Origin: Terriglobia bacterium
GTDB taxonomy: Bacteria; Acidobacteriota; Terriglobia; Bryobacterales; Bryobacteraceae
DNA: 64,000 nucleotides
NCBI GenBank assembly: GCA_020073365.1
Contig: JAIQFL010000003.1
Span: forward strand, 25,222-89,221
Direction: 5' to 3'
Part shown: positions 42,037 to 50,224 of the stretch, piece after piece
How the letters are laid out: every line of letters begins with the position of its first letter
Position numbering within the stretch: position 1 is the stretch's first letter
Program-made: the position numbers and the translations under genes
The notes under the pieces: generated by a model
Told to the model about the DNA's origin: nothing
Database searches by the model: none
The model's input: the letters and a program-made list of their open reading frames with translations, nothing else

Positions 42037-45000
42037 CTACCCGAACTCCTGGAAGGGCTTGCCAACGGTTGGGAATGTGTCGCGCGGGTGAACTCCGGGG
42101 GCGGTAAGGACGATGCCCTTGCCGATATTCCAGAGGAGGGAGCGATGGGCGGAGTCCTGCCAATCCGCTGGGGTCCATTCGGCGAACGGCTTGTACCAGA
42201 GTTTCTCGGCTGGCTGAAAGGCGTAGATTTCGCCGATGGGGAAAAGTGTGAGTAGACGTTTGGCGTGTTTCTGCCACACTTTCGCCAGTTCAGGCATGAG
42301 AAAGGGCAAGACACCCAGCGGGCGATATCGCCGGTCTTCACGCCATGCCGGAAATTCCCGCCGCAGGCGACCGATAGGAATCGCCGTCATTGGAAAGCAG
42401 AGGTCGTATTGATAACGGGATAACTGAGGGGGCTCTGTTCCCTGCTGGTCGGCGAAGAGAACGAGACGGCCGTTCAATTCAAAGCGGAACGAGGCTGGCG
42501 AAGTCAGCACGGCGTCGCCGATCTTTCCTTCGAGGCCCTGTAGTTCGAGCCCCGGCCAACTCTGGGATAGGCTCGGGAAAAAAGCCTCCTGTAACCAACT
42601 CGTATGGAGCACATTCAGGTGTGCCGTTGTAGGTGGCGTCTTCGGAGCGCGGTTGCGATCAAGGTCGTGGTGGAGAGCGTCGCCGCGAGCGAGGATGCGG
42701 GCATGGGCGGGGTCGAAGGGGTGGGTGAGGTCGCGGTCGGGGTCGCGGTCGCGGGTGATGGCAAGGGCGAGGGGGCGGGCGAAGTCGCGGGAGAGGCTGC
42801 AGTCGAGGGCGCGGCCGAGGTTGAGGGCGACGGGAAGGTCGCGGCCGAGGCTGAGGATGTGGGCGAGGGTGAAGGCGCGGGTGAGGGTGTGGGCTAGGTT
42901 GGTGGCGCGGGTCAGGTCAAGGGCGAGATCCATCAAAAGGGCAACCGTGGCTAATCGCCACGTGTGCCCTTTCGACGAATCCCTGACTAGCCGCCCCGAT
43001 CGCGGCCCGTCTGGAAGGGAGGGTCGCAAGACCTCGGCCAACTCAGCCCGCCAACTGCTCCACAAAAGCCTCGGCGCGCAACCCCTTGCTGGCACCACTA
43101 GATCGCGCGCGCATCTCTCCCACACCCTCGCAACGAGGCCGCGCCATTCGCTTTCGTCTGGTGGGATCAGCGCGGTTCCTCGATCGGCTGTCAGTCTGGG
43201 TGTCGCCGTGCCGCGGAGGTCAATCCAGGCCCGGCAACCAGCGCCGGGTGCGAACGGCAGTGCCGAGTGAATGGCCTTAGTGTCCCGAACTCTCATGCTC
43301 TGGACAGTAACCAAGGGCAGCGCCGCCTGCACCTGCGCTCCAACAAAGGCGGCCAATTCCCAGAACTGCAGTGAGTCCTCCGCTCCAGGATTCTCTGGGA
43401 ACCAGATGCGAACGCGGGTGCCGGTAGCCTCCTCGCAGTGGTCATCGGTCCACTCGATCAACTCCCATCGCGGGTCGTCGGCAAACAAGAGCGGGTACTC
43501 CCATTCGGCGATCTTCTCCACGAACCGGTTCCGATCGATTGGCGCGAGATGGTCCACATGGAAGCGGCCGTCGATCGTCCAGTGCTCGTTTTCCGATGGA
43601 GCAATGTGGACTGGGTACTTCGGCCACACCACGTGCTGCGCCGCTATGAGACCGGGATCCAGTCCGTCACTCTCCTCCAGATACGCGTTGCTGTAGCTGA
43701 GGAAGTTCCGCAGCCGCTGAAAGCAGCGTTCCCGGTCATGCTCCAGCCGCACTGGCTTACCGTGTAGTTCCTTGCGCAGCCACAGCGTCACCTCCGTGCC
43801 TTGGCGCGTCCGGGTTCCGGGACGCGTCCAGAACAGGCTACCCGGCCCGGAGATCTCCAGGTCCAGCGCCGGGCGCGACCCACTCACCTGGCCCGGATGA
43901 GTGCGCACTCCAACGCGGTCCGCGATCATGAAGCAGGAGAGCACCCCGATTCCGAAGGTGGAGATGGGCGTGGCGATCAAGCCGTGGCGCCGCATCTCGG
44001 CCTGTTCTCCGCGAAAGTCCGGGCTCTGGTAGAAGCTCTTCCCGATCTGCGTGAAGTAGCGCTCGATCACTCCCTCCGTCATGCCCGTCCCGTTATCTTC
44101 CACCCGGATGAACTGGTGGCCGCCTTCCTCGCCCCAGGTCAGCTTTACCGCAAACGCCTCCTCTATGCCGCCACAAAGGAAGCGGCCCGGCGCCAGTGAC
44201 TCGCCATCCACCGGCTCGGCTGGTTGCCCGCCCTTTCGGCGAAGCTGCAGGCGGAGGTCGCGTAGTTCCACGGCGTCCAGGGCGTTTTGAAGAAGCTCCC
44301 GGATGCACAGGCTCGGGTCGCCGTAGAGCGATTCGCCCATGAGCAGCCGGATGATCTCGTCCTGGTCCAGGCGGAAGTTCCAGTCATGATAGGTGTAGCG
44401 TGGAGCGCCATCTTCGCGCGCCGCTTTGACCTCGGCCTTTACCTCCGGCAGACGAACCAGGCAACGCCCTTCGTCATGCAAATGGCGCAACTCCGACGCC
44501 GCCTGGCTCACTTCCCTCTGGATCATCCCGACGAAATCGCGGATGCTCTTCTCCACCGCCGGATGCGGGCAGTTGGCCGCACGGTAGGTGAGCAGGCCGT
44601 CTCCCGCGAGCCAATCGATGCCCGTGATGGCCAGATGCTTTTTCCACTCCTGGCCGCTGATTTCCTCGAACCGGTTCGCTAACTCACGGTCCAGACCGAT
44701 GTGCCGGAACAGAATGGAGGGTGTGCGGCTAGAGTCAAAGTCCATTACGTCGGCGAGACGAAGCAGAATTCCCACAAACGGGAAGTTGATGGCTTCATTC
44801 TTGCCGACTGTCTCGTGCCACGCGAGATCCTCCTTTTCGAATTGCAGCCGCAGCCATTCCACCGGATGGTTGTGGCTGATGGCGACCAGCTCTAACTGGC
44901 GGCGGTAGTCCACCCCGCGGTAGACCAGGTCCGGAGCGATCTCCCCGAGCCGTGCGCACAAGCGCTTCGCCATCCCGTCGGCGTGGGTCACGCGCAGATA

Positions 45001-45450
45001 CTCGGTGCGAAGGTGATTCTCGATCAGGTTGGCGCGGTGATGTTCGCCCGCTTCGCGCAGGCCATCGATCAAGTGGCGCTCTTCCAGATAGCGATCGCGG
45101 AATCGCAGATAATCTGGGTCCGTGGGCAGGGCGTCGCACTCTTGCCGGCTCAGGGTCATCCCGAGATCATGACTATAGGCGGCCAGGAGACAGAGACCGC
45201 ACTCGAACGGACTCAGACGCTCGATGCCCTTGTCTTCGAGCAGGCTTTCCATCCACCCGATGACGTTGAGAATGTGCCGCTCATTGTGCAAGGTATAGAG
45301 CGGCATGTCCACCACCACGGTGGCGAGCAGTGCCGCCGCCTTCGTAGCGACGGATTGGACAGTGGTTGCCAGGGCGAGAACCTCGCGGTCGGTCGAGTGG
45401 ATCAGCCGCTGCATCAGCGCGCTGCTTTCGAGTTTCTCGAACTCCCGCAT
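42037..45450 (-). CDS. HD-domain / Hsp90-like (GHKL) ATPase / LARD-repeat protein of unknown function
   Basis: The protein has 1137 residues. Residues about 35-290 form an HD phosphohydrolase-like domain: H55 and H59 in YTLHNERH, H94-D95 in AYSHDLG, H193 in ISHNHP and D234 in LRLADVMD. Residues about 360-620 form an Hsp90-type GHKL ATPase: IRELLQNALDAVE (N-box), EDNGTGMTEG (452-457) and STFGIGVLSCFM (G2). Residues about 840-935 are a Leu/Ala/Arg/Asp-rich repeat (TNLAHTLTRAFTLAHILSL, RDLPVALNLGRALDCSL). The C-terminal 200 residues are globular and unassigned. The combination suggests an ATP-switched sensor controlling a nucleotide-directed hydrolase, as in predicted conflict or defence proteins; this is inference. 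The ribosome-binding site is weak, and a palindrome at 45500-45516 precedes the gene. Confidence 0.8.
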   Translation of the reverse strand: MREFEKLESSALMQRLIHSTDREVLALATTVQSVATKAAALLATVVVDMPLYTLHNERHILNVIGWMESLLEDKGIERLSPFECGLCLLAAYSHDLGMTLSRQECDALPTDPDYLRFRDRYLEERHLIDGLREAGEHHRANLIENHLRTEYLRVTHADGMAKRLCARLGEIAPDLVYRGVDYRRQLELVAISHNHPVEWLRLQFEKEDLAWHETVGKNEAINFPFVGILLRLADVMDFDSSRTPSILFRHIGLDRELANRFEEISGQEWKKHLAITGIDWLAGDGLLTYRAANCPHPAVEKSIRDFVGMIQREVSQAASELRHLHDEGRCLVRLPEVKAEVKAAREDGAPRYTYHDWNFRLDQDEIIRLLMGESLYGDPSLCIRELLQNALDAVELRDLRLQLRRKGGQPAEPVDGESLAPGRFLCGGIEEAFAVKLTWGEEGGHQFIRVEDNGTGMTEGVIERYFTQIGKSFYQSPDFRGEQAEMRRHGLIATPISTFGIGVLSCFMIADRVGVRTHPGQVSGSRPALDLEISGPGSLFWTRPGTRTRQGTEVTLWLRKELHGKPVRLEHDRERCFQRLRNFLSYSNAYLEESDGLDPGLIAAQHVVWPKYPVHIAPSENEHWTIDGRFHVDHLAPIDRNRFVEKIAEWEYPLLFADDPRWELIEWTDDHCEEATGTRVRIWFPENPGAEDSLQFWELAAFVGAQVQAALPLVTVQSMRVRDTKAIHSALPFAPGAGCRAWIDLRGTATPRLTADRGTALIPPDESEWRGLVARVWERCARDLVVPARGCAPRLLWSSWRAELAEVLRPSLPDGPRSGRLVRDSSKGHTWRLATVALLMDLALDLTRATNLAHTLTRAFTLAHILSLGRDLPVALNLGRALDCSLSRDFARPLALAITRDRDPDRDLTHPFDPAHARILARGDALHHDLDRNRAPKTPPTTAHLNVLHTSWLQEAFFPSLSQSWPGLELQGLEGKIGDAVLTSPASFRFELNGRLVLFADQQGTEPPQLSRYQYDLCFPMTAIPIGRLRREFPAWREDRRYRPLGVLPFLMPELAKVWQKHAKRLLTLFPIGEIYAFQPAEKLWYKPFAEWTPADWQDSAHRSLLWNIGKGIVLTAPGVHPRDTFPTVGKPFQEFG
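42670..42932 (-). repeat. Short-period repeat DNA inside the HD/GHKL gene
   Basis: On the plus strand this stretch is built from recurring words such as GGTCGCGG, GGGCGAGGG and GCGGGTGAGGG. It encodes the Leu/Ala/Arg/Asp-rich segment at residues 840-935. Its composition differs sharply from the flanking coding DNA, and it is likely to change length by slippage. The reading frame stays open through it. Confidence 0.7.
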
Positions 45451-45499
45451 CTTGCTCAGGATACAGGATGAGAGATCCCTTTGTTCGCCGGGGCGCGGC

Positions 45500-45516
45500 T
45501 GACCGGTAAACGGTCA
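45500..45516. promoter_or_regulatory. 17-bp palindrome upstream of the HD/GHKL gene
   Basis: TGACCGGTAAACGGTCA has perfect 6-bp arms around a 5-nt centre and ends 50 nt upstream of the start codon at 45450. It is nested in a wider inverted repeat (TTTGTTC near 45479 and GAACAAA near 45523). It could be a repressor operator or a leader hairpin controlling the large gene. Confidence 0.45.
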
Positions 45517-45529
45517 CAAGGGAACAAAA

Positions 45530-45995
45530 AAAAGTTTGCGTTGATTCCAAAGCCACTTCCCGAGATCCGTCGCATCCTACCCACCAACCCGTCTGCTAGG
45601 CTGAAATCGTAAAGAGGCTTGCGCCCCACCGCGCAGGCCGCAACAAGTTTTCTTCGTGGCCACGAAGCGTTGCAACTCAGGTGGTACTGAACTTCCTGTA
45701 GGCCCCTTAAAGGCCGAACGGCTGTCTGACCAGTGGTACGGGGTCGACGGGGAGATTCTTGGGTACGACCCATAAAGCCCTTTGGTGTGCGGATAGCGCT
45801 GATTGCCGGCCCCGTAGGGATTCAGAGAGCTAAGGTACCGAATCGGCAACGATATGTCCGCCATTCAGCGGGCCTAGATCATCGAAGGTACGGCTCAAAC
45901 CATTGGCGGCCGGTAACGTCCGGCGATAAGTCCGAGAACCCCGGCCGCCGCAACGAACGTTTCATCCTCTCCGCCCAGCCGTAGTGTCTCTGACC
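45530..45995. other. Gap without a supported gene
   Basis: No ORF here is convincing; a 95-codon minus-strand frame at 45577-45864 is compositionally odd and has no ribosome-binding site. A perfect 16-bp palindrome, CTTCGTGGCCACGAAG, lies at 45652-45667. Base composition is closer to balanced than in the neighbouring genes, which may mark decayed or transferred DNA. Confidence 0.45.
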
Positions 45996-46041
45996 AACCC
46001 CCAACCCCCAACCCCCAACCCCGGCGAGTGAAGCGAGCCCC
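45996..46041 (+). repeat. Heptamer G-quadruplex-type element, intergenic copy
   Basis: Three AACCCCC units and an AACCCC are followed by the tail GGCGAGTGAAGCGAGCCCC. On the minus strand this gives four G4-5 tracts separated by TT, like a telomeric G-quadruplex. The same head-and-tail architecture occurs at 38688-38733 with a different spacer dinucleotide. Confidence 0.75.
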
Positions 46042-46113
46042 CGGGCCGCCCCTTCACACCAGTTGCCCTCTCCGCCACAGCCGCCCCACCCATCCTCCGT
46101 GAGAAAATAAGAT

Positions 46114-47247
46114 ATGCGTTACCGTCTTCTGGCTGCCGTCTTCGCCGCCTGCCTCGCCGCGATGGGTCAGAGTCTTTCCGTGGAAAAACTGGTCGCCTTT
46201 CTCCAATCTTCCGCGACACTCATAGCCGAGGGGAAGATGACCGACCGGGATCTGGCCAACTACCTGGGAAAAGTGAAGCTCACGGAACGGCTGGACGACC
46301 GCACCATCGAAGAAATCCGCGGCTACGGCAAGATCGGCCCGAAAACCTTGCAGGCGCTCGATGGCCTGCGCGACCGAAGCCAGGCGCTCGCGGCCGCGGC
46401 GCCCATTGTTGCTCCAGTCAAACCGACCCCTATCCCGCCGCCTTCCTCGGAAGAACAGGCCGCCATTCTCGCCGAAGTCCGTCAATATGCGCTGAACTAC
46501 AGCAAGAATCTGCCGGACTTCATCTGCACACAGGTCACGCGCCGGTACGCGGCGCCCGCTCCCGGAACGAAATACGGGGGCAGCATCGATAGCCAGCCTT
46601 CCTGGCAGGTGCTGGACACGCTGCAGATCCGGCTCAGCTACTTCGAACAGAAGGAAGACTACAAGTTGATCCTGGTGAACAACACCCTCACCAGCCAGGA
46701 CTACAAGACGGTCGGCGGCGCCACTTCCACCGGCGATTTCGGCAGTATGATGCGGGAAATCTTCGAACCCTCCACAGCGGCGCGTTTTGAATGGGACCAC
46801 TGGGGCACGCTGCGCGGCCGCCGCGTCATGGCATTCGCGTACCACGTGCCGCAATCCAGGTCGCAGTGGCACGTCACCTACGATCGCCGCATGGATATCG
46901 TGCCGGCCTATTCCGGCCTGGTGGAGGTCGATAAGAACACCCACGAGGTCATGCGGGTCACGCTGCAGGCCGACGACATCCCGCCGTCCTTTCCGGTGAA
47001 GAAGGCCGATACGGTCCTGGATTACGACTACCAGGATATTTCCGGACACACCTTCCTGTTGCCGTTAAAAGCTCAGGTCATCATGGCGGCCGACGATTAC
47101 ATGACCCGCAACGACGAAGAGTTCCGCCTCTATCGCAAGTATTCCGCGACCGCCGACATCACCTTCGACACCGACGAGAAGACTCCGCCCCCGCTGCCCG
47201 AGGACAAGACCAAGGAAACCAAGGACCCCAAGGTCATCAAGAAGTAG
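46114..47247 (+). CDS. Secreted protein of unknown function
   Basis: The 377-residue protein has a signal peptide (MRYRLLAAVFAACLAAMGQ), a helical region (SVEKLVAFLQSSATLIAEGK), a proline-rich linker near residue 110, and a larger beta-rich domain (LPDFICTQVTRRY, SYFEQKEDYKLILVNN, GRRVMAFAYHVP, YSGLVEVDKNTHEVMRVTLQ). The last part is reminiscent of the LolA/outer-membrane-lipoprotein-sorting fold, but I cannot assign it. The C-terminus is Lys/Asp/Pro-rich. Similar secreted proteins are common in Acidobacteriota. It stands alone, followed by GC-rich hairpins. Confidence 0.7.
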   Translation: MRYRLLAAVFAACLAAMGQSLSVEKLVAFLQSSATLIAEGKMTDRDLANYLGKVKLTERLDDRTIEEIRGYGKIGPKTLQALDGLRDRSQALAAAAPIVAPVKPTPIPPPSSEEQAAILAEVRQYALNYSKNLPDFICTQVTRRYAAPAPGTKYGGSIDSQPSWQVLDTLQIRLSYFEQKEDYKLILVNNTLTSQDYKTVGGATSTGDFGSMMREIFEPSTAARFEWDHWGTLRGRRVMAFAYHVPQSRSQWHVTYDRRMDIVPAYSGLVEVDKNTHEVMRVTLQADDIPPSFPVKKADTVLDYDYQDISGHTFLLPLKAQVIMAADDYMTRNDEEFRLYRKYSATADITFDTDEKTPPPLPEDKTKETKDPKVIKK

Positions 47248-47260
47248 CCGCCTTGGTGGG

Positions 47261-47294
47261 GCGGACCCCCTGGTCCGCGGCCGGCCCCCCGGCC
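47261..47294 (+). terminator. Tandem GC-rich hairpins after the secreted unknown gene
   Basis: GCGGACC-CCCT-GGTCCGC (47261-47278) is directly followed by GGCCGG-CCCC-CCGGCC (47279-47294), 14 nt after the stop codon. No U-tract follows, so factor-independent termination would be inefficient; they may instead protect the 3' end. Confidence 0.4.
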
Positions 47295-47368
47295 GGCCTT
47301 CTTCCTCCCGACCACCCAACCATCGCCTCACATCGCGGTTCCTGCGCCGGTCGGCATCCGTTTTTCTT

Positions 47369-47398
47369 ATTCGTGTTCATTCGTGTTCATTCGTGGCC
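47369..47398 (+). repeat. Decamer tandem repeat
   Basis: ATTCGTGTTC occurs twice and is followed by ATTCGTGGCC. This wordy tandem lies in the short gap between two convergent genes, and similar runs are seen between genes in other environmental genomes. Confidence 0.7.
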
Positions 47399-47418
47399 CA
47401 AACTCTCCTTCCCCCGCC

Positions 47419-48426
47419 CTACCTCTTGTAACTCCTTTCATACTTGTTCCGGCTGTTAGACACGCTGAACGACCCATCCTTCTCGGCCGTCAACTTGAGC
47501 CACTTCCCTTCGCAAATCTCGTCCAGGTTGGCGATCGCGGTATCGGAGGAATTGTGCTCCTTGCCCCCCGCCACGGCGAAATGCAGTTGCCACAAATCCA
47601 GCAGCCCGGGGGAATCGTGGATGGTCTGCCAGATCTCCGGAGATCCGCCCTTGCGTGCCCCATTGTTCATGATGGCGACGCGCGGGTGCAATGCGTGCAC
47701 CAACTGTGGCGAGCCCGACATGTTCATCCCGTGGTGCGAGACCAGGTAGACATCCACTGCGCCAATCTTGTTGGCCGGGCAAACCAGGTCGAACTCCTTA
47801 TTCCAGGTAAGGTCGCCCAGGTCAATCATGCGGAAATCGCCGTAGGTGATCAGAACCCCCACAGAACGTGCGTTTTCCGAGGTGTCCACGTCGTGCCGCT
47901 GGAAGGTGGCGCACTCCGGATTCGGCTGGCCGGCCCCTGCGAGCGGCGCCGCGAGCACATCGCCGCCCGCCGACAGCACCCGAACATCGATGCCCTTGAT
48001 GGGAATCGTGTCGCCTGGCTTGACCTGAAGATGCGTGCCCTTATCGCGGAAGGCGGTGTAGGCATTGAACAGCACGTCGGCATCCTTGCCGCTCTCGACC
48101 GATGCCCCGTGGTCCACGAAGTTGCGGATCGGGATCTTCTCCGCGAGCTGGGGCACGCCGCCGGCATGATCGGCGTGATAGTGGGTGATCACCAGGTAAT
48201 CGATCTTCTTCACACCCGCCGACTTGGCCGCGGCCAGTATGCGGTCGGCATCGCGGCGGTTGTGGCCGGCCCAACCGGTATCCACCAGCATGGATTCCCC
48301 ACCTGGCGCAACAATCAGGGTCGACTGGCCGCCTTCGACATCGATGGAATATACCTCAAGATTTTTGGCGGCTGGCAACACCGCCGCGAAAACCACAAGC
48401 AGAAAACCGAGGAACAGCAATCTCAT
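47419..48426 (-). CDS. Secreted MBL-fold hydrolase (ComEC/Rec2 catalytic-domain-like)
   Basis: The 335-residue protein starts at the ATG at 48426 with a signal peptide (MRLLFLGFLLVVFAAVLPAA). The metallo-beta-lactamase fold is seen in NLEVYSIDVEGGQSTLIVAP, SMLVDTGW, the metal motif THYHADHAGG, and LVSHHGMNMSGSP. This arrangement matches the stand-alone ComEC/Rec2-type MBL family rather than antibiotic-hydrolysing enzymes. The substrate is possibly a phosphodiester or nucleic acid outside the cytoplasm. The upstream in-frame extension to 48576 overlaps the divergent zinc-ribbon gene and is unlikely to be used. Confidence 0.85.
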   Translation of the reverse strand: MRLLFLGFLLVVFAAVLPAAKNLEVYSIDVEGGQSTLIVAPGGESMLVDTGWAGHNRRDADRILAAAKSAGVKKIDYLVITHYHADHAGGVPQLAEKIPIRNFVDHGASVESGKDADVLFNAYTAFRDKGTHLQVKPGDTIPIKGIDVRVLSAGGDVLAAPLAGAGQPNPECATFQRHDVDTSENARSVGVLITYGDFRMIDLGDLTWNKEFDLVCPANKIGAVDVYLVSHHGMNMSGSPQLVHALHPRVAIMNNGARKGGSPEIWQTIHDSPGLLDLWQLHFAVAGGKEHNSSDTAIANLDEICEGKWLKLTAEKDGSFSVSNSRNKYERSYKR

Positions 48427-48501
48427 GGCGAAAATGGTAGCATTTTCGGGGCAGGTAGTTTGCCGGAACAGGGTAGCCCCCAATCGCGTATTAATTAACG
48501 G

Positions 48502-48957
48502 ATGCCTTTTTGCAGCCAATGCGGAAACCAGGTGGGAACGGCGGATGCCTTTTGCGGCCGCTGCGGCGCGCGACAACCCTCCACCTGGCCTCCCCCTCCC
48601 CTCGGCGCGGACCCGCTAACGGCCCTCAATCCCCGCACGGCGGCAATCCTCTGTTACGTACCCGCGGTTGGCTGGATCGCGGCGATTATCGTGCTGGCCT
48701 CCGAGCGGTTTCGCCACCATCGACTGGTCCGCTTCCATGCTTTCCAGGGCCTGTATCTCTTTGTCGCCTGGCTGATGGAGGACTGGGTGTTGCGGCCCAT
48801 GGTTTTCCAGATGGTGCCGGGATTTCACTTCCACAACATCATCCAGGTCATATTGCTGGTCATGTCGATCTTCATGATGGTGAAAGCCTCCCAGGACCAG
48901 GCCTATTCCCTGCCGCTGTTCGGCGAACTGGCGCAGCGCTCCCTGGTGGACAACTGA
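48502..48957 (+). CDS. Zinc-ribbon plus DUF4870-type membrane protein
   Basis: The 151-residue protein starts with a zinc ribbon (MPFCSQCGNQ...AFCGRCGARQP), then a proline linker, then a membrane domain with about three helices (ILCYVPAVGWIAAIIVLASE, FHAFQGLYLFVAWLMEDWVL, IIQVILLVMSIFMMVKASQ). The FHAFQGL motif and layout are those of DUF4870/YjbE-like small membrane proteins. The function is not known. It is divergent from the MBL-fold gene. Confidence 0.85.
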   Translation: MPFCSQCGNQVGTADAFCGRCGARQPSTWPPPPLGADPLTALNPRTAAILCYVPAVGWIAAIIVLASERFRHHRLVRFHAFQGLYLFVAWLMEDWVLRPMVFQMVPGFHFHNIIQVILLVMSIFMMVKASQDQAYSLPLFGELAQRSLVDN

Positions 48958-48968
48958 CCGGCTGTGGG

Positions 48969-48985
48969 GCAGGTTGCCGACCTGC
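48969..48985 (+). repeat. GCAGGT hairpin after the zinc-ribbon gene
   Basis: GCAGGT (48969-48974) pairs with ACCTGC (48980-48985) 11 nt after the stop codon. The surrounding GGGGCAGGTTGCC-type wording recurs between genes in related genomes. It may act as a weak 3' hairpin. Confidence 0.45.
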
Positions 48986-49068
48986 GGCGTGTTGAGAGCC
49001 CGCCTCTTGCGGCCCTGGTCCTCGGCCCCTCCTGTCCTCCCCCCGCCCCGCTACAATGCTTGTAGCGG

Positions 49069-50106
49069 ATGCCCTTCCTCCTCTTACTCCTCGCGGTCTT
49101 CCTTGATTTTCGCCAGGCCGTACCCGGCTACCATTACCAGTTCCCCCGCGACCACTTCGACCACCCCGAATTCCGCACCGAGTGGTGGTACTACACCGGC
49201 AATCTCCGGGCCGGCGACGGCCACCGCTACGGCTTCGAGTTGGTTTTCTTCCGCCAGGGCCAACATCGCGGCGAGGCCGCCAATCCGTCGGCATGGCGCG
49301 TAGACGATCTCTACCTCGCGCATCTCGCGCTGACTGATATCGACGGCCACCGCTTCCGTTACCACAAGCGTCTGAATCGCGCCGGCCCCGGCATCGCGGG
49401 CATCGCGTTCGACGAACGCCGCATCTGGAACGGCAACTGGGAAGCCCGCTGGGACCGGTCCTACGATGCGCAGACTCTATCGGCCATTGCCGATGGCATT
49501 CGCATCTCCCTGCGACTGACTCCGCGAACGCCCCCCGTCATCCAGGGTGAGAACGGCGTCAGCCAGAAGGCCGAGGGCGCCGGCAAGGCGTCCTGCTACG
49601 TCTCGTTTCCGCGATTGGCGGCGGGGGGGACGCTGAACGGCGCGCCTGTTAGCGGTACCGCCTGGATGGACCACGAGTGGTTTTCAAACCAGTTGGAGCC
49701 CTCCCAGCAGGGTTGGGATTGGTTCAGCATCCAACTCGACAACCACACCGAGTTCATGCTGTTCCAACTGCGCCATACCGACGGCAGCATCGATCCGTAT
49801 TCCTCGGGGACGCACATCGCCGCCGACGGCCGGGCCACCCACCTGAAGCGCTCCGATTTCGAGCTGCAGCCGGCGGACTATTGGACCAGCCCCAAGACCC
49901 ACGCGCGATACCCCACCCGATGGCGCATCACCATCCCGGAGCTGAAGGTCGCGCTCGACTGCGCCGCGGCCATTCCCGATCAGGAGCTCATTTCCGAGGA
50001 CGCCGCCGGCCCCACCTATTGGGAAGGCGCCGTGGTCTATTCCGGCTCCGCCACCGGCGTAGGCTACCTGGAGATGACCGGCTACACCAAGCCGATGCGG
50101 CTGTAG
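49069..50106 (+). CDS. Lipocalin-like CrtC/AttH-family protein
   Basis: The 345-residue protein begins with a signal-like segment (MPFLLLLLAVFLDFRQA). The family signature is clear: FPRDHFDHPEFRTEWWYYTGNL, then YGFELVFFRQ, YLAHLALTDI, GTAWMDHEWFSNQL, GWDWFSIQLDNHTEFMLFQL and YWEGAVVYSGSATGVGYLEMTGY. These match the hydroxyneurosporene synthase (CrtC)/AttH-like double-lipocalin fold. Without carotenoid genes nearby, a carotenoid role cannot be claimed; binding or conversion of a lipid in the periplasm is more neutral. Confidence 0.88.
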   Translation: MPFLLLLLAVFLDFRQAVPGYHYQFPRDHFDHPEFRTEWWYYTGNLRAGDGHRYGFELVFFRQGQHRGEAANPSAWRVDDLYLAHLALTDIDGHRFRYHKRLNRAGPGIAGIAFDERRIWNGNWEARWDRSYDAQTLSAIADGIRISLRLTPRTPPVIQGENGVSQKAEGAGKASCYVSFPRLAAGGTLNGAPVSGTAWMDHEWFSNQLEPSQQGWDWFSIQLDNHTEFMLFQLRHTDGSIDPYSSGTHIAADGRATHLKRSDFELQPADYWTSPKTHARYPTRWRITIPELKVALDCAAAIPDQELISEDAAGPTYWEGAVVYSGSATGVGYLEMTGYTKPMRL

Positions 50107-50224
50107 CGCCGCCAAAGCCGCCAAAGCGCGAGGGCTTGAACCCGGCAGCCCCCGTGCCGCATACTGGAAAAGAAGCGGCCTCCCAGCCGCGCGGGCGCTG
50201 TGATTAGAGCGCGAGGGAACAGTC

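Noticed and set aside
42670..42932. Possible CRISPR or VNTR array
   Set aside because: No fixed repeat and spacer lengths; the words are very short and in frame inside a gene, so it is coding repeat DNA.
45577..45864. 95-codon minus-strand frame in the 45.5-46 kb gap
   Set aside because: No ribosome-binding site, unusual composition and overlap with another frame; treated as non-coding.
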